A stretch of 64,000 nucleotides of DNA from Mycobacterium bohemicum DSM 44277 (GCF_001053185.1 NZ_CSTD01000002.1:627577-691576), one strand, 5' to 3'. Positions 16,882-27,529 are shown, numbered from the stretch's first letter. The notes: generated by a model not told the origin, from the sequence alone. Numbers and translations: made by a program.

Positions 16882-17256
16882 ATGACGCGTTCCGCCGATG
16901 AGCTGGTCACCGAATTCTGCGCGCGGTGGTCGTCCCCCGATCCCGACGAACTAGCGGCCTACTTCACCGAAGACGCCACATACCACAACATTCCGATGGC
17001 TCCGGTGCACGGCCGCGCGGCTATCAAGGAGTTCATCGCGGGGTTCCTCGCCGCTTTCGACGGTATCGACTTCACCGTCCACCGCCAGATGAGCAACGGC
17101 GCCGTGGTGATGAACGAACGCACCGACGTGATGCGACGCAAGGGCGGCGGGGAGATACCGCTGCCGGTCATGGGCGTCTTCGAGGTGCACAACGACCGGA
17201 TCGTGGCGTGGCGGGACTACTTCGACATGGGCGCCATCACCAGCGCCTTCGGCTAG
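16882..17256 (+). CDS. Limonene-1,2-epoxide hydrolase family protein (EphG-like)
   Basis: 124 residues. All catalytic positions of the limonene epoxide hydrolase family are visible: Y34 and N36 (TYHNIP), R80 and D82 (NERTDV), D112 (WRDYFD), matching the Asp-Arg-Asp mechanism with Tyr/Asn holding the water. GVFEVHNDRIVAWRDYFD closely resembles M. tuberculosis EphG (Rv2740), which accepts lipid and sterol epoxides. It is shorter than EphG at the C-terminus. The ATG at 16882 fits domain length. It overlaps the convergent diguanylate cyclase gene by four bases. Confidence 0.88.
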   Translation: MTRSADELVTEFCARWSSPDPDELAAYFTEDATYHNIPMAPVHGRAAIKEFIAGFLAAFDGIDFTVHRQMSNGAVVMNERTDVMRRKGGGEIPLPVMGVFEVHNDRIVAWRDYFDMGAITSAFG

Positions 17257-18371
17257 AGCGCCGTGTGGTCCTTCGGCCAGTGGGCGTTCCCGGGGCCGAC
17301 GGCTACGTGTTCGCTGTGGTGCGCCTGGTTTCCGCCCCGACGCTTGGCCGCATACATGGCGGCGTCGGCCATCCGGATGAGTTCGTCAACACGCCACGCG
17401 ATGTCGGACCCGGTCACCAGGGGCAATCGGGCGCTGGCGGTCCCGATGCTGGCCGTGGTCTGCTGGGGCAGGCCGGTGATGGCGCTGCAATACTGCCCGG
17501 CCAGCTGCCCGAGGTCGGGGTCGGCGCACGTCAGCGCGACCAAGAACTCCTCGCCGCCGGCGCGGCAGATAATCGCTTCGGCCGGGCTGTGCCGGCGCAG
17601 CAGCTCGGCGACCGCCCGCAGGGTGCCGTCGCCGGCCGAATGACCGTGGGTGTCGTTGATCCTTTTGAAATTGTCGAGATCGACCATGATCACCGCCAGG
17701 TGGGTGTGCTCCCTCGGTGGGTTCGACAGGCGATGGCTGACGGCATCGGTGAATGCGCGCCGATTCAGCAGCCCGGTCAGGGCGTCCTCCTGCGAGCGCC
17801 GGACGTAGGTTCCGATGGCTCGTGACATCACCCAGATAGCCAGCGGCAGAGTCAGATTGAGAAAGGCGATCCCCCAGAACGCGGAGGCCGCTGTCGCGGA
17901 GGTGGTTTCGCCGGCCAACCGCGTCACCGCGACAGTGGTGACCGCAACCGCTATCGCGCCGTTGAAAACGAGAAGTTTGGCGCTGTGGAAGAACGCGATG
18001 TAGCCGCCGGGGATGGCCATGGCCGTGCAGGCGAGCGCGGCGATGGCGCCGGTGGGCTGGACAAGGCTCCACCCGCCCAGAAACAGAGCGCCCCCCACCA
18101 CACCGGCTTGTGACTGCCGGCGCGTGGGCCAGCGCGTCAGCACGAGCGCGGTCAGGCCGAGGGTGAACGTGGCGGCGACGAGGCCGGTGACCACTTCGGC
18201 AGTGCTGGGCCGATATTGGTTGGGCAGGATGGTGAGCGGCACCAACGCCGACGATGCGGTGACCATTGCCAGGGCGATGCGCGTGGAACGCAGCAGTCCG
18301 CGTTGGCCCAGGAGCGCCGTTAGCCAGTCGTACTGGTCGGGCTGGTTCCAGAAGTCCCGCAACCGTGACAT
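17253..18371 (-). CDS. Membrane-bound diguanylate cyclase (GGDEF)
   Basis: 372 residues. About six hydrophobic helices occupy residues 30-185, with no recognised sensor domain. The GGDEF domain starts at DALTGLLNRRAF (196-207), with DLDNFKRINDTHGHSAGD (231-248) and the active loop GGEEF (272-276). The RxxD product-inhibition site expected just before GGEEF is absent (AIIC). It makes cyclic di-GMP from two GTP at the membrane. It stands alone, convergent with the epoxide hydrolase. Confidence 0.93.
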   Translation of the reverse strand: MSRLRDFWNQPDQYDWLTALLGQRGLLRSTRIALAMVTASSALVPLTILPNQYRPSTAEVVTGLVAATFTLGLTALVLTRWPTRRQSQAGVVGGALFLGGWSLVQPTGAIAALACTAMAIPGGYIAFFHSAKLLVFNGAIAVAVTTVAVTRLAGETTSATAASAFWGIAFLNLTLPLAIWVMSRAIGTYVRRSQEDALTGLLNRRAFTDAVSHRLSNPPREHTHLAVIMVDLDNFKRINDTHGHSAGDGTLRAVAELLRRHSPAEAIICRAGGEEFLVALTCADPDLGQLAGQYCSAITGLPQQTTASIGTASARLPLVTGSDIAWRVDELIRMADAAMYAAKRRGGNQAHHSEHVAVGPGNAHWPKDHTAL

Positions 18372-18536
18372 CAGCAGCCTTCGACCCTCCAGCTATGCAT
18401 CCGGGATTAGGGGTGGATTGTAGCCCCAGCGAAAGCCGTCAAGGAACCTCATCGGCGGTTGCGGAGAGTCGAGGTGGTTGCCGCCACGCAGAGGCCGGCG
18501 GCCGGCCCGATCCCACGGCGGTGACGCCCGTGCCCG

Positions 18537-20168
18537 TCACTTCAAATCGACGGACTTTCCGGTCGCCGCCGCATGGCCCGCGCGGTAGCCGAACACCATT
18601 GCGGGACCGATGGTTCCCCCGGCGCCGCCGTAGGCGCGGCCGGTCACGCCGCCCATCGCGTTGCCGGCCGCGAACAGGCCCGGTATGGGCTCACCGCTGA
18701 CGTGCAGGACCCGGCCGTCGGCGTCGGTGCGTGGACCACCCTTGGTGCCCATCGCCCCGATGCTGACCGGTACCGCGTAATACGGCGCGGTGTCGATCGG
18801 CCCCAGCGTCTTGGCGGCCAGGGTGGGGGCGGTGTCGTCGCCCCAATAGCCGTCGTAGGCGCTGGAACCGCGCCCGAAGTCCGGGTCAAAGGCGTCGGCC
18901 ACGTGGCGGTTCCAGTCCTCGACGGTGCGGGTGAGGCCGCCGGCGTCGATGCCGGCCTTGCCGGCCAGCTCGACCAGATCCGCCGATTCGCAGAACCAGT
19001 CCGGGACGGTTTCGCCCGGTGCGACACCCAGGAACCCGTAGCGCTGCAGGTGGACGGAGTCGAACACCATCCAGCCTCGGTCGTTGACGTACCCGTCGCG
19101 GGGGTGCAGGTATTGGAACGCGCCGGCCATCGAGTTGTAGTCGGACGCCTCGTTGACGAATCGCCGCCCCGCGGCGTTGACGATGATGCTGCGCGGACGG
19201 GTTCGCTCCAGGCGCACGCTGCGGCTGCGCGGCCTTCCCTCGATGGTGTCGCCGGGAATCTGCACGATCGGCACCCACCAGGCTTCCCCCATATTGGCGA
19301 GGTCCGCGCCGTGTGCCATCGCCATCCGCAACCCGTCGCCGGTGTTGTAGGGGGGCGAGACCGCGCCGTGCATGGGCCCCCGCAGAAACGCTTGGACCAG
19401 AACGGGATCCCATTCGAAGCCGCCCGTGCCCAGGATGACGCCGTGGCGTGCGCGCACGTGGATCGGCTGGTCCCCCAGGGCGACCCGGACCCCGGTGATC
19501 TCCCCGGCGTCGGCGATCAATTGCTCGGCCCGGGCGTTGGTGCGAATCGTCGCGCCGGCGTCCAGCAGGCCGTTGAGCAGCCCCCCGATGAGCGCCGCCC
19601 CGGCGACGCATAGGTTGCCGGGCCGCTCGTCGGATGCCGCGTGCAGCCGGGCCGCGTGCAGGCGGGCCAGGGTTTCGGCATCGAAGCCGACGTTGGAGAA
19701 ATCGATCGGGAACGCCGTGATGCGGGTCGCCCATTCGCCCAGGCGATCGAGGTCGTAGGGGGCCGGGATGAGCGAGCGGCCGCCACCGGGTTGCCCGCCC
19801 GGCAACTCGGGGCGGTAGTCGGGGAATCCGGCCGCGATCTCGAAGCGCACGCCGCTGTGCGCCTCGACGAAATCGAGCATCGCCGGACCCGTCCGCACGA
19901 ACGTCTCGACCATCTCGTCGTCCATGGCGCCGAGGGACTGCGCACGCAGATAACGCAACGCGTCGGCCTTCGTCAATTCGCCGGCGGGAGAACGGTTATG
20001 GGCGGGGATCCACACGACGCCACCGGACACCGCGGTGGTGCCGCCCACCGTCGACGCCTTCTCGAAGACCTGCACCGACGCCCCGGCGACCGCTGCCGTC
20101 AAAGCGGCTGTCAGCCCCGCGCCCCCGGTGCCGAGTACGACGACATCGACCTCTTGGTCCCATGACAT
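18537..20168 (-). CDS. KstD-like FAD-binding dehydrogenase
   Basis: 543 residues. The dinucleotide motif GTGGAGLTAAL (G13xG15xxG18) is followed by EKASTVGGTTAVSGG, typical of the fumarate reductase/3-ketosteroid dehydrogenase family. The C-terminal GRAYGGAGGTIGPAMVFGY keeps the tyrosine (about Y513) and glycines that protonate and bind the C3 ketone in KstD enzymes. It would remove hydrogens from positions 1 and 2 of a 3-ketosteroid or similar cyclohexanone. It lies 37 bases downstream of the IclR gene on the same strand, so the two are probably cotranscribed. Confidence 0.87.
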   Translation of the reverse strand: MSWDQEVDVVVLGTGGAGLTAALTAAVAGASVQVFEKASTVGGTTAVSGGVVWIPAHNRSPAGELTKADALRYLRAQSLGAMDDEMVETFVRTGPAMLDFVEAHSGVRFEIAAGFPDYRPELPGGQPGGGRSLIPAPYDLDRLGEWATRITAFPIDFSNVGFDAETLARLHAARLHAASDERPGNLCVAGAALIGGLLNGLLDAGATIRTNARAEQLIADAGEITGVRVALGDQPIHVRARHGVILGTGGFEWDPVLVQAFLRGPMHGAVSPPYNTGDGLRMAMAHGADLANMGEAWWVPIVQIPGDTIEGRPRSRSVRLERTRPRSIIVNAAGRRFVNEASDYNSMAGAFQYLHPRDGYVNDRGWMVFDSVHLQRYGFLGVAPGETVPDWFCESADLVELAGKAGIDAGGLTRTVEDWNRHVADAFDPDFGRGSSAYDGYWGDDTAPTLAAKTLGPIDTAPYYAVPVSIGAMGTKGGPRTDADGRVLHVSGEPIPGLFAAGNAMGGVTGRAYGGAGGTIGPAMVFGYRAGHAAATGKSVDLK

Positions 20169-20205
20169 GGACGGCTATCCCTTCACCTCGGGGCCAGCTC
20201 GGTGG

Positions 20206-20883
20206 CTAGCTCAGTAGCTCCGCCAACTGCTTTGCGGCCGTGACGACCGCGTCTTTCCCACGCATCACGACGTCTTCTCGATGAGAGATGAGGTTGATGC
20301 AGGTCGGGGGCGACGGAGGCGGGCGACGTACCGGTACCGCCAAACCGTAGGTGTTCGGTTCGATCTCGCCGTACGTCGTCACCCAGCCGCACTCGCGGGT
20401 GCGGGTCACCAGATCTCGCTCGCCCGGACGCGGGGGCATGCTCGAGAGCAGGGCGATCCCGGCGGCGCCGCGGTCGAGGGGATAGCGACTGCCCTCGTGG
20501 AAGGAAAGTTGATAGGCGACCAGGCTCGGCACGATCACGGCGATCGCCACCTGCTGGTCGCCCTCGGCCACCAGCAGGGAGACCGTGGTGCCCAGGTCGT
20601 CGGCCAGCGCGCGCAGCACCGGCAGGCTGACTTGGCGGACGTTGCGGTCGAACGATGCGCCGAGCACGGCCAGTCCGGAGGCCGGTCGGTAGCGCCCGTC
20701 TTCGCCCTTGGCCACCAACCGGAATTCGGCCAGGGTGGACAGCAGTCGATAGGCGATCGTGCGATGCACCCCGACCTGGTCGGCGAGTTGCTGCACGGTC
20801 AGCCCGTTGCGGGAGTCGGCCACCATCTGCAGCGCGGCCAGCCCGCGGGCCAGTGTCTGAGAACCCGTCCCCGAACCGGTCAC
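20206..20883 (-). CDS. IclR family transcriptional regulator
   Basis: 225 residues. N-terminal winged HTH: GLAALQMVADSRNGLTVQQLADQVGVHRTIAYRLLSTL is recognisable by its LQMV, HRTIAYRLLSTL pattern. An effector-binding domain follows (ASFDRNVRQVSLPVLRALADDLGTTVSLLVAEG). In E. coli the mhp meta-cleavage operon is run by MhpR, also an IclR protein divergent from mhpA, and this gene is divergent from an mhp-like operon. It is therefore the best candidate regulator of 20956-30205, acting at the palindrome 20923-20946. Confidence 0.92.
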   Translation of the reverse strand: MTGSGTGSQTLARGLAALQMVADSRNGLTVQQLADQVGVHRTIAYRLLSTLAEFRLVAKGEDGRYRPASGLAVLGASFDRNVRQVSLPVLRALADDLGTTVSLLVAEGDQQVAIAVIVPSLVAYQLSFHEGSRYPLDRGAAGIALLSSMPPRPGERDLVTRTRECGWVTTYGEIEPNTYGLAVPVRRPPPSPPTCINLISHREDVVMRGKDAVVTAAKQLAELLS

Positions 20884-20922
20884 AGCCTTGACAGACCGCC
20901 GTGGGAGAGCGTAGCTCTATAT

Positions 20923-20946
20923 ATAACGCACATCAGTGTGCGATAT
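20923..20946. promoter_or_regulatory. Putative IclR operator
   Basis: CGCACA (20927-20932) and TGTGCG (20937-20942) form perfect arms around TCAG. After one mismatch the symmetry continues for three more bases (ATA/TAT), giving a 24-base palindrome. It lies between the divergent IclR and meta-cleavage hydrolase genes, 10 bases before the hydrolase GTG at 20956 if that start is right. That position would block translation or transcription start unless GTG 21016 is used. Confidence 0.7.
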
Positions 20947-20955
20947 TAGCACAAG

Positions 20956-21879
20956 GTGTCAGCGGAAGACGAGGACGAATTTTCCGGGTTTCCCGGGTGT
21001 CGGGTGAGAGGGACCGTGGCGGAATTCGAGAGCATTTGGAGCGATCTCCAGGGTGTCGCGTTTTCGCAGGGCTACCTTCACGCCGCGGGAGTGCGGACCC
21101 GTTACCTGCGAGCCGGTGACTCCGGCAAGCCCGTGCTGGTGTTCCTGCACGGCTCCGGCGGGCACGCCGAGGCCTACGTGCGCAACCTCGCCGCGCACGC
21201 GGAGCACTTCTGGACGTGGTCGATCGACATGCTGGGCCACGGCTATACCGACAAGCCGGGGCACCCGCTGGAGGTCGCCCACTACGTCGACCACCTGATG
21301 GCGGTGTTGGGCGCCATCGGAGTGGGCCGGGCCTGCCTCAGTGGCGAATCGCTGGGCGGGTGGGTGGCCGCCCGCGCGGCCATCGATCACCCGGACGCGG
21401 TCGAACGCCTGGTCTTGAACACCGCGGGCGGCTCCCAGGCCGACCCGGTGGTGATGCAGCGAATCATCACGCTGTCGATGGCGGCCGCCGAGAACCCGAC
21501 GTGGGAGACCGTGCAGGCGCGGATCAAGTGGCTGATGGCCGACAAGTCGAAGGACTATGACGACCTGATCGCCAGCCGGCAGCGGGTGTATCGGCAGCCC
21601 GGCTTCGTCGACGCCATGCGCGACATCATGGCGCTGCAGGACCCAGAAATCCGCGCCCGCAACATCATCGGGCCCGACGACTACGGCTCGATCACCGCGC
21701 CGACGCTGGTGTTGTGGACCAGCGACGACCCGACCGCCGACGTCGACGAGGGCCGCCGCATCGCGGCGATGATCCCGGGTGCGCGCTTCGAGGTGATGCC
21801 CGGCTGCGGCCACTGGCCGCAGTACGAGGACGCCAAGACCTTCAACCGCCTCCATCTCGACTTCCTGCTGGGCCGTTGA
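20956..21879 (+). CDS. Meta-cleavage product hydrolase (MhpC/HsaD-like)
   Basis: 307 residues from GTG 20956; GTG 21016 is an alternative giving the more usual 287. The family pattern is clear: [37 protein letters not shown], nucleophile S132 in [12 protein letters not shown], and [10 protein letters not shown] with the catalytic histidine. These enzymes hydrolyse the C-C bond of the vinylogous 1,5-diketone left by extradiol cleavage. The following genes supply the hydroxylase and the dioxygenase. Four-way family match is strong, but steroid, biphenyl and phenylpropionate substrates cannot be separated by eye. Confidence 0.9.
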   Translation: MSAEDEDEFSGFPGCRVRGTVAEFESIWSDLQGVAFSQGYLHAAGVRTRYLRAGDSGKPVLVFLHGSGGHAEAYVRNLAAHAEHFWTWSIDMLGHGYTDKPGHPLEVAHYVDHLMAVLGAIGVGRACLSGESLGGWVAARAAIDHPDAVERLVLNTAGGSQADPVVMQRIITLSMAAAENPTWETVQARIKWLMADKSKDYDDLIASRQRVYRQPGFVDAMRDIMALQDPEIRARNIIGPDDYGSITAPTLVLWTSDDPTADVDEGRRIAAMIPGARFEVMPGCGHWPQYEDAKTFNRLHLDFLLGR

Positions 21880-23603
21880 TGGTGGCCCCGGGGCCGGAAA
21901 CATCACCGGTGGACGTCGACGTCCTCGTCGTCGGCGCCGGCCCGGTGGGGCTCACCTTGGCCAACGTCCTTGGCTTGCAGGGCGTGCGGACCCTGGTGGT
22001 CGACGAGCGTGACACGCTGATCGACTACCCGCGCGGGGTCGGGCTCGACGACGAGGCGCTGCGCGCCTTCCAGTCGATCGGCCTGGTGGACCGCGTCCTG
22101 CCGCACACCGTGCCCAACCAGATTCTGCGATTCGTCGATGCCAAGCGTCGAGTACTGGCCGAAATGGCGCCCGCCCAAGCATTTTTCGGCTGGCCGCGGC
22201 GCAACGGATTCGTGCAACCGCTCGTCGACGCCGAACTGCTGCGGGGCCTGGACAGGTTCCCGCACGTGCAGGTGCGGTGGGAACGGCCGATGACGGCATG
22301 CCGCCAGGACGACTGCGCGGTCACCGTGGATCTCGGTGGCGAGCAGGGACCGGAAAGCCTGCGAGCGCGTTACGTCGTCGGATGCGATGGCGGCCGCAGC
22401 ACGACCCGGCGGATGATGGGCGTGTCCTTCGACGGCACGACGTCGTCGACGCGCTGGCTGGTGGTCGACGTCGCCAACGATCCGCTCGGCCATCCCAACA
22501 GCGAGGTCGGGGCCGATCCCGAGCGCCCCTACGCCTCGATCTCGATCGCCCACGGAATTCGCCGCTTCGAGTTCATGATTCACAACCACGAGACCGACGA
22601 GCAGGCCGAGGACCCGGCGTTCCTGAGGCAGATGCTCGGGCGGATGGTGCCCCACCCGGACCGGGTCGACGTGATCCGGCGCCGTGTCTACACCCACCAC
22701 TCGCGCATCGCCGGCGCGTTCCGCTCCGGCCGGATGCTGTTGGCCGGGGACGCCGCGCACCTGATGCCGGTCTGGCAGGGGCAGGGTTACAACAGCGGCA
22801 TCCGGGACGCCTTCAACCTGGGCTGGAAGCTGGCGGCCGTGGTGCGCGGCCTGGCCGACGAGCAGTTGCTGGACACCTACGACGTCGAGCGTCGCAAGCA
22901 CGCGCGGGCGATGATCGACCTCTCCACCATGGTCGGCCGCGCGATCTCGCCGACCAACCGCCGGGTGGCCCGCGCCCGCGACCTGCTGGTGCGATCGGCG
23001 TCGGTGGTCCCGACGCTCAAGCGCTACGTGCTGGAGATGCGGTTCAAGCCGATGCCGCGTTACGAGCAGGGGGCGGTGGTACACGAGCCCGGCCACGGCA
23101 AGGCCGGCCGCGCCGCCTCGCCGGTCGGCACGCTGTTCATCCAGCCGCGCGTCGACACCCGCAGCCAACAGGACGTGCTGCTCGACGACGTGCTGGGCAA
23201 CTGGTTCTCCGTGGTGTGCTGGAACAACAACCCCCGGGCGATCCTGGGCGAAGTGGCGTTCAAGAGCTGGGAAGCGCTGGGCGCCAGGTTTTTTGCGCTG
23301 CGTCCGGCGACGCAGCTGCACTGGCCGGGACACGACGACCCCGACATCGTGGTCGTCGGCGACCGCAACGGCGGGCTCAAGTCGTGGTTCGACACCCATC
23401 CGGAATCGGTGCTGTTCCTGCGCCCCGATCGGTGCATCGCGGGGGCGTGCATCGCTCAGCGCGCGCCGGAGCTGAGCGCCGCCCTGCTGGAGGCGCTCGC
23501 ACTCACGCCGGGAGGGGGTGATCGCCAAAGTGGTACTGGCTCTGTGCTGTATGTCGCACAGCCCGCTGCTGAATCTTCCGGGACCGTCGCAGGACCTGCT
23601 TGA
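21879..23603 (+). CDS. MhpA-like FAD-dependent aromatic hydroxylase
   Basis: 574 residues; its ATG overlaps the previous stop. FAD motifs are in order: [15 protein letters not shown] (19-24 GxGxxG), the DG motif [11 protein letters not shown], and [30 protein letters not shown]. This is the class A phenol hydroxylase family that includes 3-(3-hydroxyphenyl)propionate hydroxylase (MhpA) and MhpA-like resorcinol hydroxylases. It would use NAD(P)H and O2 to make a catechol for the dioxygenase that follows. Its 3' end runs 86 bases into the next gene, an unusually long overlap. Confidence 0.9.
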   Translation: MVAPGPETSPVDVDVLVVGAGPVGLTLANVLGLQGVRTLVVDERDTLIDYPRGVGLDDEALRAFQSIGLVDRVLPHTVPNQILRFVDAKRRVLAEMAPAQAFFGWPRRNGFVQPLVDAELLRGLDRFPHVQVRWERPMTACRQDDCAVTVDLGGEQGPESLRARYVVGCDGGRSTTRRMMGVSFDGTTSSTRWLVVDVANDPLGHPNSEVGADPERPYASISIAHGIRRFEFMIHNHETDEQAEDPAFLRQMLGRMVPHPDRVDVIRRRVYTHHSRIAGAFRSGRMLLAGDAAHLMPVWQGQGYNSGIRDAFNLGWKLAAVVRGLADEQLLDTYDVERRKHARAMIDLSTMVGRAISPTNRRVARARDLLVRSASVVPTLKRYVLEMRFKPMPRYEQGAVVHEPGHGKAGRAASPVGTLFIQPRVDTRSQQDVLLDDVLGNWFSVVCWNNNPRAILGEVAFKSWEALGARFFALRPATQLHWPGHDDPDIVVVGDRNGGLKSWFDTHPESVLFLRPDRCIAGACIAQRAPELSAALLEALALTPGGGDRQSGTGSVLYVAQPAAESSGTVAGPA

Positions 23604-24468
23604 GGACATCGAGGGCGCGATCGCCCGGGCCCGGGACTTCGTGAAGGACTTCCGGCCCGACCTCGTGGTGAGCTTCTCCCCGGATCACTACAACGGGTTC
23701 TTCTACAAGGCGATGCCGCCGTTCTGCATCGGCACCCACGCCAGCGGTGTGGGTGACTACGGCACCTTCGCCGGCCCGCTCGACGTTCCGGAAGATCTCG
23801 CCAACGACTGTGCCAGAGCGGTTTTGGGCGCCGGGGTCGACGTCGCGGTGTCGGTCAGCATGGACGTGGACCACGGCACCGTGCAGCCGCTCGAGAAGCT
23901 CTTCGGCGATGCCACCGCGCGCCAGGTCATACCGATCTTCGTCAATGCCGTCGCCGCGCCGCTGGGTCCGCTGCATCGCTGCCGCGCGCTCGGCACCGCG
24001 GTGGGCGGCTACCTCGCGGGCCTGGACAAGCGGGTGCTGGTCCTGGGATCCGGAGGCCTTTCCCATAGCCCTCCCGTGCCGACGCTGGCAACGGCGCCGC
24101 CGCCGGTGCTGGAGCGGATCGTGCACGGCCGGCCGATGACGCCCGAGCAGCGGCAGGCCCGGCAGCTGGCCGTGATCGACGCGGCCAGGAGCTTCGCCGC
24201 CGGTGACAGCGCACTGCAGGCGCTCAACCCGGCGTGGGACCACCGATTCCTCGAGATCATCGACAGCGGAATGCTTTCCGACTTCGACCAGTGGTCGAAC
24301 TCGTTCGTGGAGCACGAGGGTGGCAGCTCCGCTCAGGAGATCAGGACGTGGGTGGCGGCGTTCGCCGCCCTGGCGGCCGCCGGGCCGTACGAGACCACGG
24401 TGCGCTACTACAAGCCGGCGCCCGACCTGATCGCCGGTTTCGCCGTCAGAACGGCCGTGCTCAAATGA
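23518..24468 (+). CDS. mhpB: Extradiol 2,3-dioxygenase, MhpB type (LigB superfamily)
   Basis: 316 residues. H119 in [12 protein letters not shown] and H183 in [12 protein letters not shown] correspond to the catalytic H115 and H179 of E. coli MhpB, with a constant offset of four. [21 protein letters not shown] is the near-identical iron-site segment. It cleaves 3-(2,3-dihydroxyphenyl)propionate-type catechols next to the hydroxyl pair using Fe(II). GTG 23518 is the annotated start; GTG at 23530, with GGAGGGGG well placed upstream, may be the real one. It differs from the HsaC extradiol enzyme used for steroids. Confidence 0.93.
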   Translation: MIAKVVLALCCMSHSPLLNLPGPSQDLLEDIEGAIARARDFVKDFRPDLVVSFSPDHYNGFFYKAMPPFCIGTHASGVGDYGTFAGPLDVPEDLANDCARAVLGAGVDVAVSVSMDVDHGTVQPLEKLFGDATARQVIPIFVNAVAAPLGPLHRCRALGTAVGGYLAGLDKRVLVLGSGGLSHSPPVPTLATAPPPVLERIVHGRPMTPEQRQARQLAVIDAARSFAAGDSALQALNPAWDHRFLEIIDSGMLSDFDQWSNSFVEHEGGSSAQEIRTWVAAFAALAAAGPYETTVRYYKPAPDLIAGFAVRTAVLK

Positions 24469-26204
24469 CCGCGGCGTCCAACGGTTTCGACCACGTGGTC
24501 GACGTGCTCGTCGTCGGCTCCGGCGGTGGCGGCATGACCGCCGCCCTGACCGCCAACGCGGAGGGACTCGACGCGCTGGTCGTCGAAAAGTCCTCCCATT
24601 TCGGCGGTTCCACCGCCCTTTCGGGTGGCGGAATCTGGGTGCCCGGGGCCCCCGCTCAGCGCAGGGCGGGCTACACGCCCTCCCCCGAGGGAGTCGTCGA
24701 GTACATGCGGCAGGTCACTGGCGGCCTGGTCAGCGAAGCGCGGATACGGCAGTACGTCGACTCGGCGCCCCACATGCTGGAATTCCTCGAAAACCTCTCC
24801 GGATGGTTCGAATTCGTCTGGAAGCCCGGCTACGCCGACTACTACCCCGAGTTGCCCGGCGGCTCCGAGCTGGGCAGCACCATCAACGTCCCGCCCATCG
24901 ACCTGCGAAAGCTCGGGCCCGACGAACAAACGCTGCTGCAGCCGCTGGCGCTCGCACCCAAGGGAATCTGGTTGGGTCCCAAGGAACTTCGGTCCTTCTA
25001 CCGGATCCGGCAGTCCTGGGCGGGCAAGGGTGTGCTGCTCAAGCTGATCGCGCGGATGGTCAGGGCCCGGGTGTTCGGCGAACGAATGGCCGCGATCGGC
25101 CAATCGCTGGCCGCGCGGCTCAGGCTGGCGATGAGGGAGCGCGGCATCCCCCTGTGGCTGGACTCGCCGATGGTGGAGTTGCTCACCGGCGCCGGTGGGG
25201 CGGTGACCGGCGCGCTGCTCGAACGCGACGGCGCGCGGCTGCGCGTCGGCGCCCGGCTCGGAGTGGTTCTGGCTTCCGGCGGGTTCGACCACGACCTTGC
25301 GTGGCGCAAGGAGCAACTTCCCGTCATCGAGCAGGATTGGAGCTTCGGCAACCCGGCCGCGATGGGAGACGGCATCCGCGCCGGCGAAAAGGTGGGCGCC
25401 GCAACCGAGTTGCTCGACGAGGCCTGGTGGTTCCCCGCTATCCAATGGCCGGACGGGCGCATGCAGTTCATGCTCAACGAGCGCATGATGCCGGCGCAGT
25501 TTATCGTCAACGGCGACGGGAAGCGCTTCATCAACGAGGCGGCGCCGTACATGGACTTCGGCCACGCCATGATCGAGGGGCAGAAGTCGGGAGTGACGCA
25601 CATCCCCTGCTGGCTCATCACCGACCACCGGTCGTGGAATCGCTATGTCGTCGGCGGACATCTGCCGATACCGAAGATTCCCGGCGCGCCGGTACCGACC
25701 GGGCGCAAGGTTCCCACTGCCTGGCTGGAATCCGGCGTGGTCAAAGCGGCGAACACGTGGGATGAGATGGCGGCGAGGATAGGAGTACCGGCACGTCAGC
25801 TTTGCGAGACCGCAGCCCGCTTCAACGAACTCGCGCGCAAGGGGCACGACGACGATTTCAATCGGGGCGACAGCGTATACGACAACTACTACGGCGATCC
25901 GACCTTGCCGAACCCCAACCTGCATCCGCTGGGGAAACCCCCCTACTACGCGTTTCGGGTCGTTCTCGGCGACCTCGGGACGTCGGGCGGCCTCAGCGTG
26001 GACGAGTACGCCCGGGTGCTGCGCCGCGACGGCACGGTGTTGCGCGGTCTGTACGCCGTCGGCAACACCTCCGCGCCGGTCATGGGCCGCAGCTATGCCG
26101 GCGCGGGCGCGACCATCGGGCCGGCCATGACGTTCGGTTACGTCGCCGCGAAACACCTTGCAGCCCAGGCAAGAAGTAGACCCTATAACTCTCACGGGAG
26201 GTAA
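24465..26204 (+). CDS. KstD-like FAD-binding dehydrogenase
   Basis: 579 residues; its ATG overlaps the dioxygenase stop. [19 protein letters not shown] and [20 protein letters not shown] are the FAD-binding segments. [12 protein letters not shown] and the C-terminal [17 protein letters not shown] (tyrosine near 544) are hallmarks of the 3-ketosteroid-delta1-dehydrogenase group. Embedded between ring-cleavage genes, it may introduce double bonds into a cyclic ketone so that it tautomerises to a phenol, the substrate of the hydroxylase. Direct steroid substrate is possible but not shown. Confidence 0.88.
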   Translation: MTAASNGFDHVVDVLVVGSGGGGMTAALTANAEGLDALVVEKSSHFGGSTALSGGGIWVPGAPAQRRAGYTPSPEGVVEYMRQVTGGLVSEARIRQYVDSAPHMLEFLENLSGWFEFVWKPGYADYYPELPGGSELGSTINVPPIDLRKLGPDEQTLLQPLALAPKGIWLGPKELRSFYRIRQSWAGKGVLLKLIARMVRARVFGERMAAIGQSLAARLRLAMRERGIPLWLDSPMVELLTGAGGAVTGALLERDGARLRVGARLGVVLASGGFDHDLAWRKEQLPVIEQDWSFGNPAAMGDGIRAGEKVGAATELLDEAWWFPAIQWPDGRMQFMLNERMMPAQFIVNGDGKRFINEAAPYMDFGHAMIEGQKSGVTHIPCWLITDHRSWNRYVVGGHLPIPKIPGAPVPTGRKVPTAWLESGVVKAANTWDEMAARIGVPARQLCETAARFNELARKGHDDDFNRGDSVYDNYYGDPTLPNPNLHPLGKPPYYAFRVVLGDLGTSGGLSVDEYARVLRRDGTVLRGLYAVGNTSAPVMGRSYAGAGATIGPAMTFGYVAAKHLAAQARSRPYNSHGR

Positions 26205-26206
26205 CG

Positions 26207-27508
26207 ATGAAAATTTCACTGTTTTACGAGTTCCCGCTGCCCCGGCCGTGGGCGCCGGACGACGAGCGACAGTTGTTCCAAGACGGCATGGACGAGATCG
26301 AGGCCGCGGACAAGGCCGGATTCTCCACCGTCTGGCTGACCGAGCACCACTTCCTGGAGGAATACTGTCACTCCACGGCGCCCGAGATCATCCTTGCCGC
26401 CGCCAGCCAGCGGACCAAGAACATCCGGCTGGGATTCGGCATCATGCACCTGCTGCCCTCGGTCAACCACGCCGCGCGGGCGGCCGAGCGCGTTGCCACC
26501 ATCGACCTGCTCTCCAATGGGCGCGTCGAGTTCGGCACCGGGGAGGGCTCCTCGATCAGTGAGCTCGGCGGATTCGAAGTCGACCCGGCCGACAAGCGCG
26601 CCCAGTGGGAGGAGTCGCTCGAGGTGGCTATCCGGTGCATGACCGAAGAGCCCTTCACCGGCTTCAAGGGCCAGTACTACGACATGCCGCCCCGCAACGT
26701 GGTTCCCAAGCCGCTGCAAAAGCCGCATCCCCCGGTGTGGGTCGCCTGCACCCGGCCGGCCAGCGTGCAGATGGCGGCCGAAAAATGCATCGGCGCGCTG
26801 AGTTTCGCCTACACCGGCCCGGGGCCGCTGACCGAGCGGGTCAACGGCTACTACAAGGAATTCGAAGAGAACGGTGTCCCGGTCACCCCCCAGATCAACC
26901 CCAACATCCTTGCGGTCGGCGGCGATCTGTCGATGATGGTCGCCAAGACCGACGAGCAGGCCATCCAGCGCCTCGGAAAGGGCGGCGGGTTCTTCTCGTT
27001 CGGGATCATGCACTACTACCTGACCGGGCAACACACCCCCGGCCGCACCGGGGTATGGGAGCGCTACCTGGGCGAGGTCGAGAACGACCCGACGCTGGCC
27101 TACGGTCCGGGGCGCGGCGCGATCGGTTCCCCGGCCACCGTGCGCGAATTCCTGCGCGGCTATGAAGAGAGCGGCGTCGACGAGCTGATCCTGCTGCTTA
27201 ACCCCCGCAGCCACGAGGGCACGATGGAGTCCATCGAACTGATGGGCAAAGAGGTGCTGCCCGAATTCGTCGAGCGGGACGCAAAGGCGGTGGCCGACAA
27301 AGCCAAGCGGCTCGAGCCGATCATCGAGAAGGTCGAGTCGCGCCGTCCGGAGCCGAACGCGCCGCAATTCGACGAGGGCTACTCCTACGGCGGATTGCCC
27401 ACCGGCCGCAACAAGTTCACCGCCACCGAGATCCCCGAGGCCATGGCGGAGATGAACCAGGGCCGGGTCGAGGCGGCGCGGCGACTCAAGGAGCAGCAGG
27501 CCAAGTGA
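26207..27508 (+). CDS. LLM-class flavin-dependent monooxygenase
   Basis: 433 residues, longer than F420-dependent relatives and closer to the bacterial luciferase alpha-subunit type. MKISLFYEFPLPRPW, WLTEHHFLEEYCHSTAPEIILAAASQRTKNIRLGFGI and NGRVEFGTGEGSS are the barrel core. The C-terminus adds a charged helical tail (about 390-433). GGGAGGT precedes the ATG. It would use reduced flavin and O2 on a ketone or aldehyde, for example a Baeyer-Villiger step in the ring pathway. Substrate is inferred from context only. Confidence 0.87.
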   Translation: MKISLFYEFPLPRPWAPDDERQLFQDGMDEIEAADKAGFSTVWLTEHHFLEEYCHSTAPEIILAAASQRTKNIRLGFGIMHLLPSVNHAARAAERVATIDLLSNGRVEFGTGEGSSISELGGFEVDPADKRAQWEESLEVAIRCMTEEPFTGFKGQYYDMPPRNVVPKPLQKPHPPVWVACTRPASVQMAAEKCIGALSFAYTGPGPLTERVNGYYKEFEENGVPVTPQINPNILAVGGDLSMMVAKTDEQAIQRLGKGGGFFSFGIMHYYLTGQHTPGRTGVWERYLGEVENDPTLAYGPGRGAIGSPATVREFLRGYEESGVDELILLLNPRSHEGTMESIELMGKEVLPEFVERDAKAVADKAKRLEPIIEKVESRRPEPNAPQFDEGYSYGGLPTGRNKFTATEIPEAMAEMNQGRVEAARRLKEQQAK

Positions 27509-27529
27509 TCGCCGGACGTCTGTAGGACC

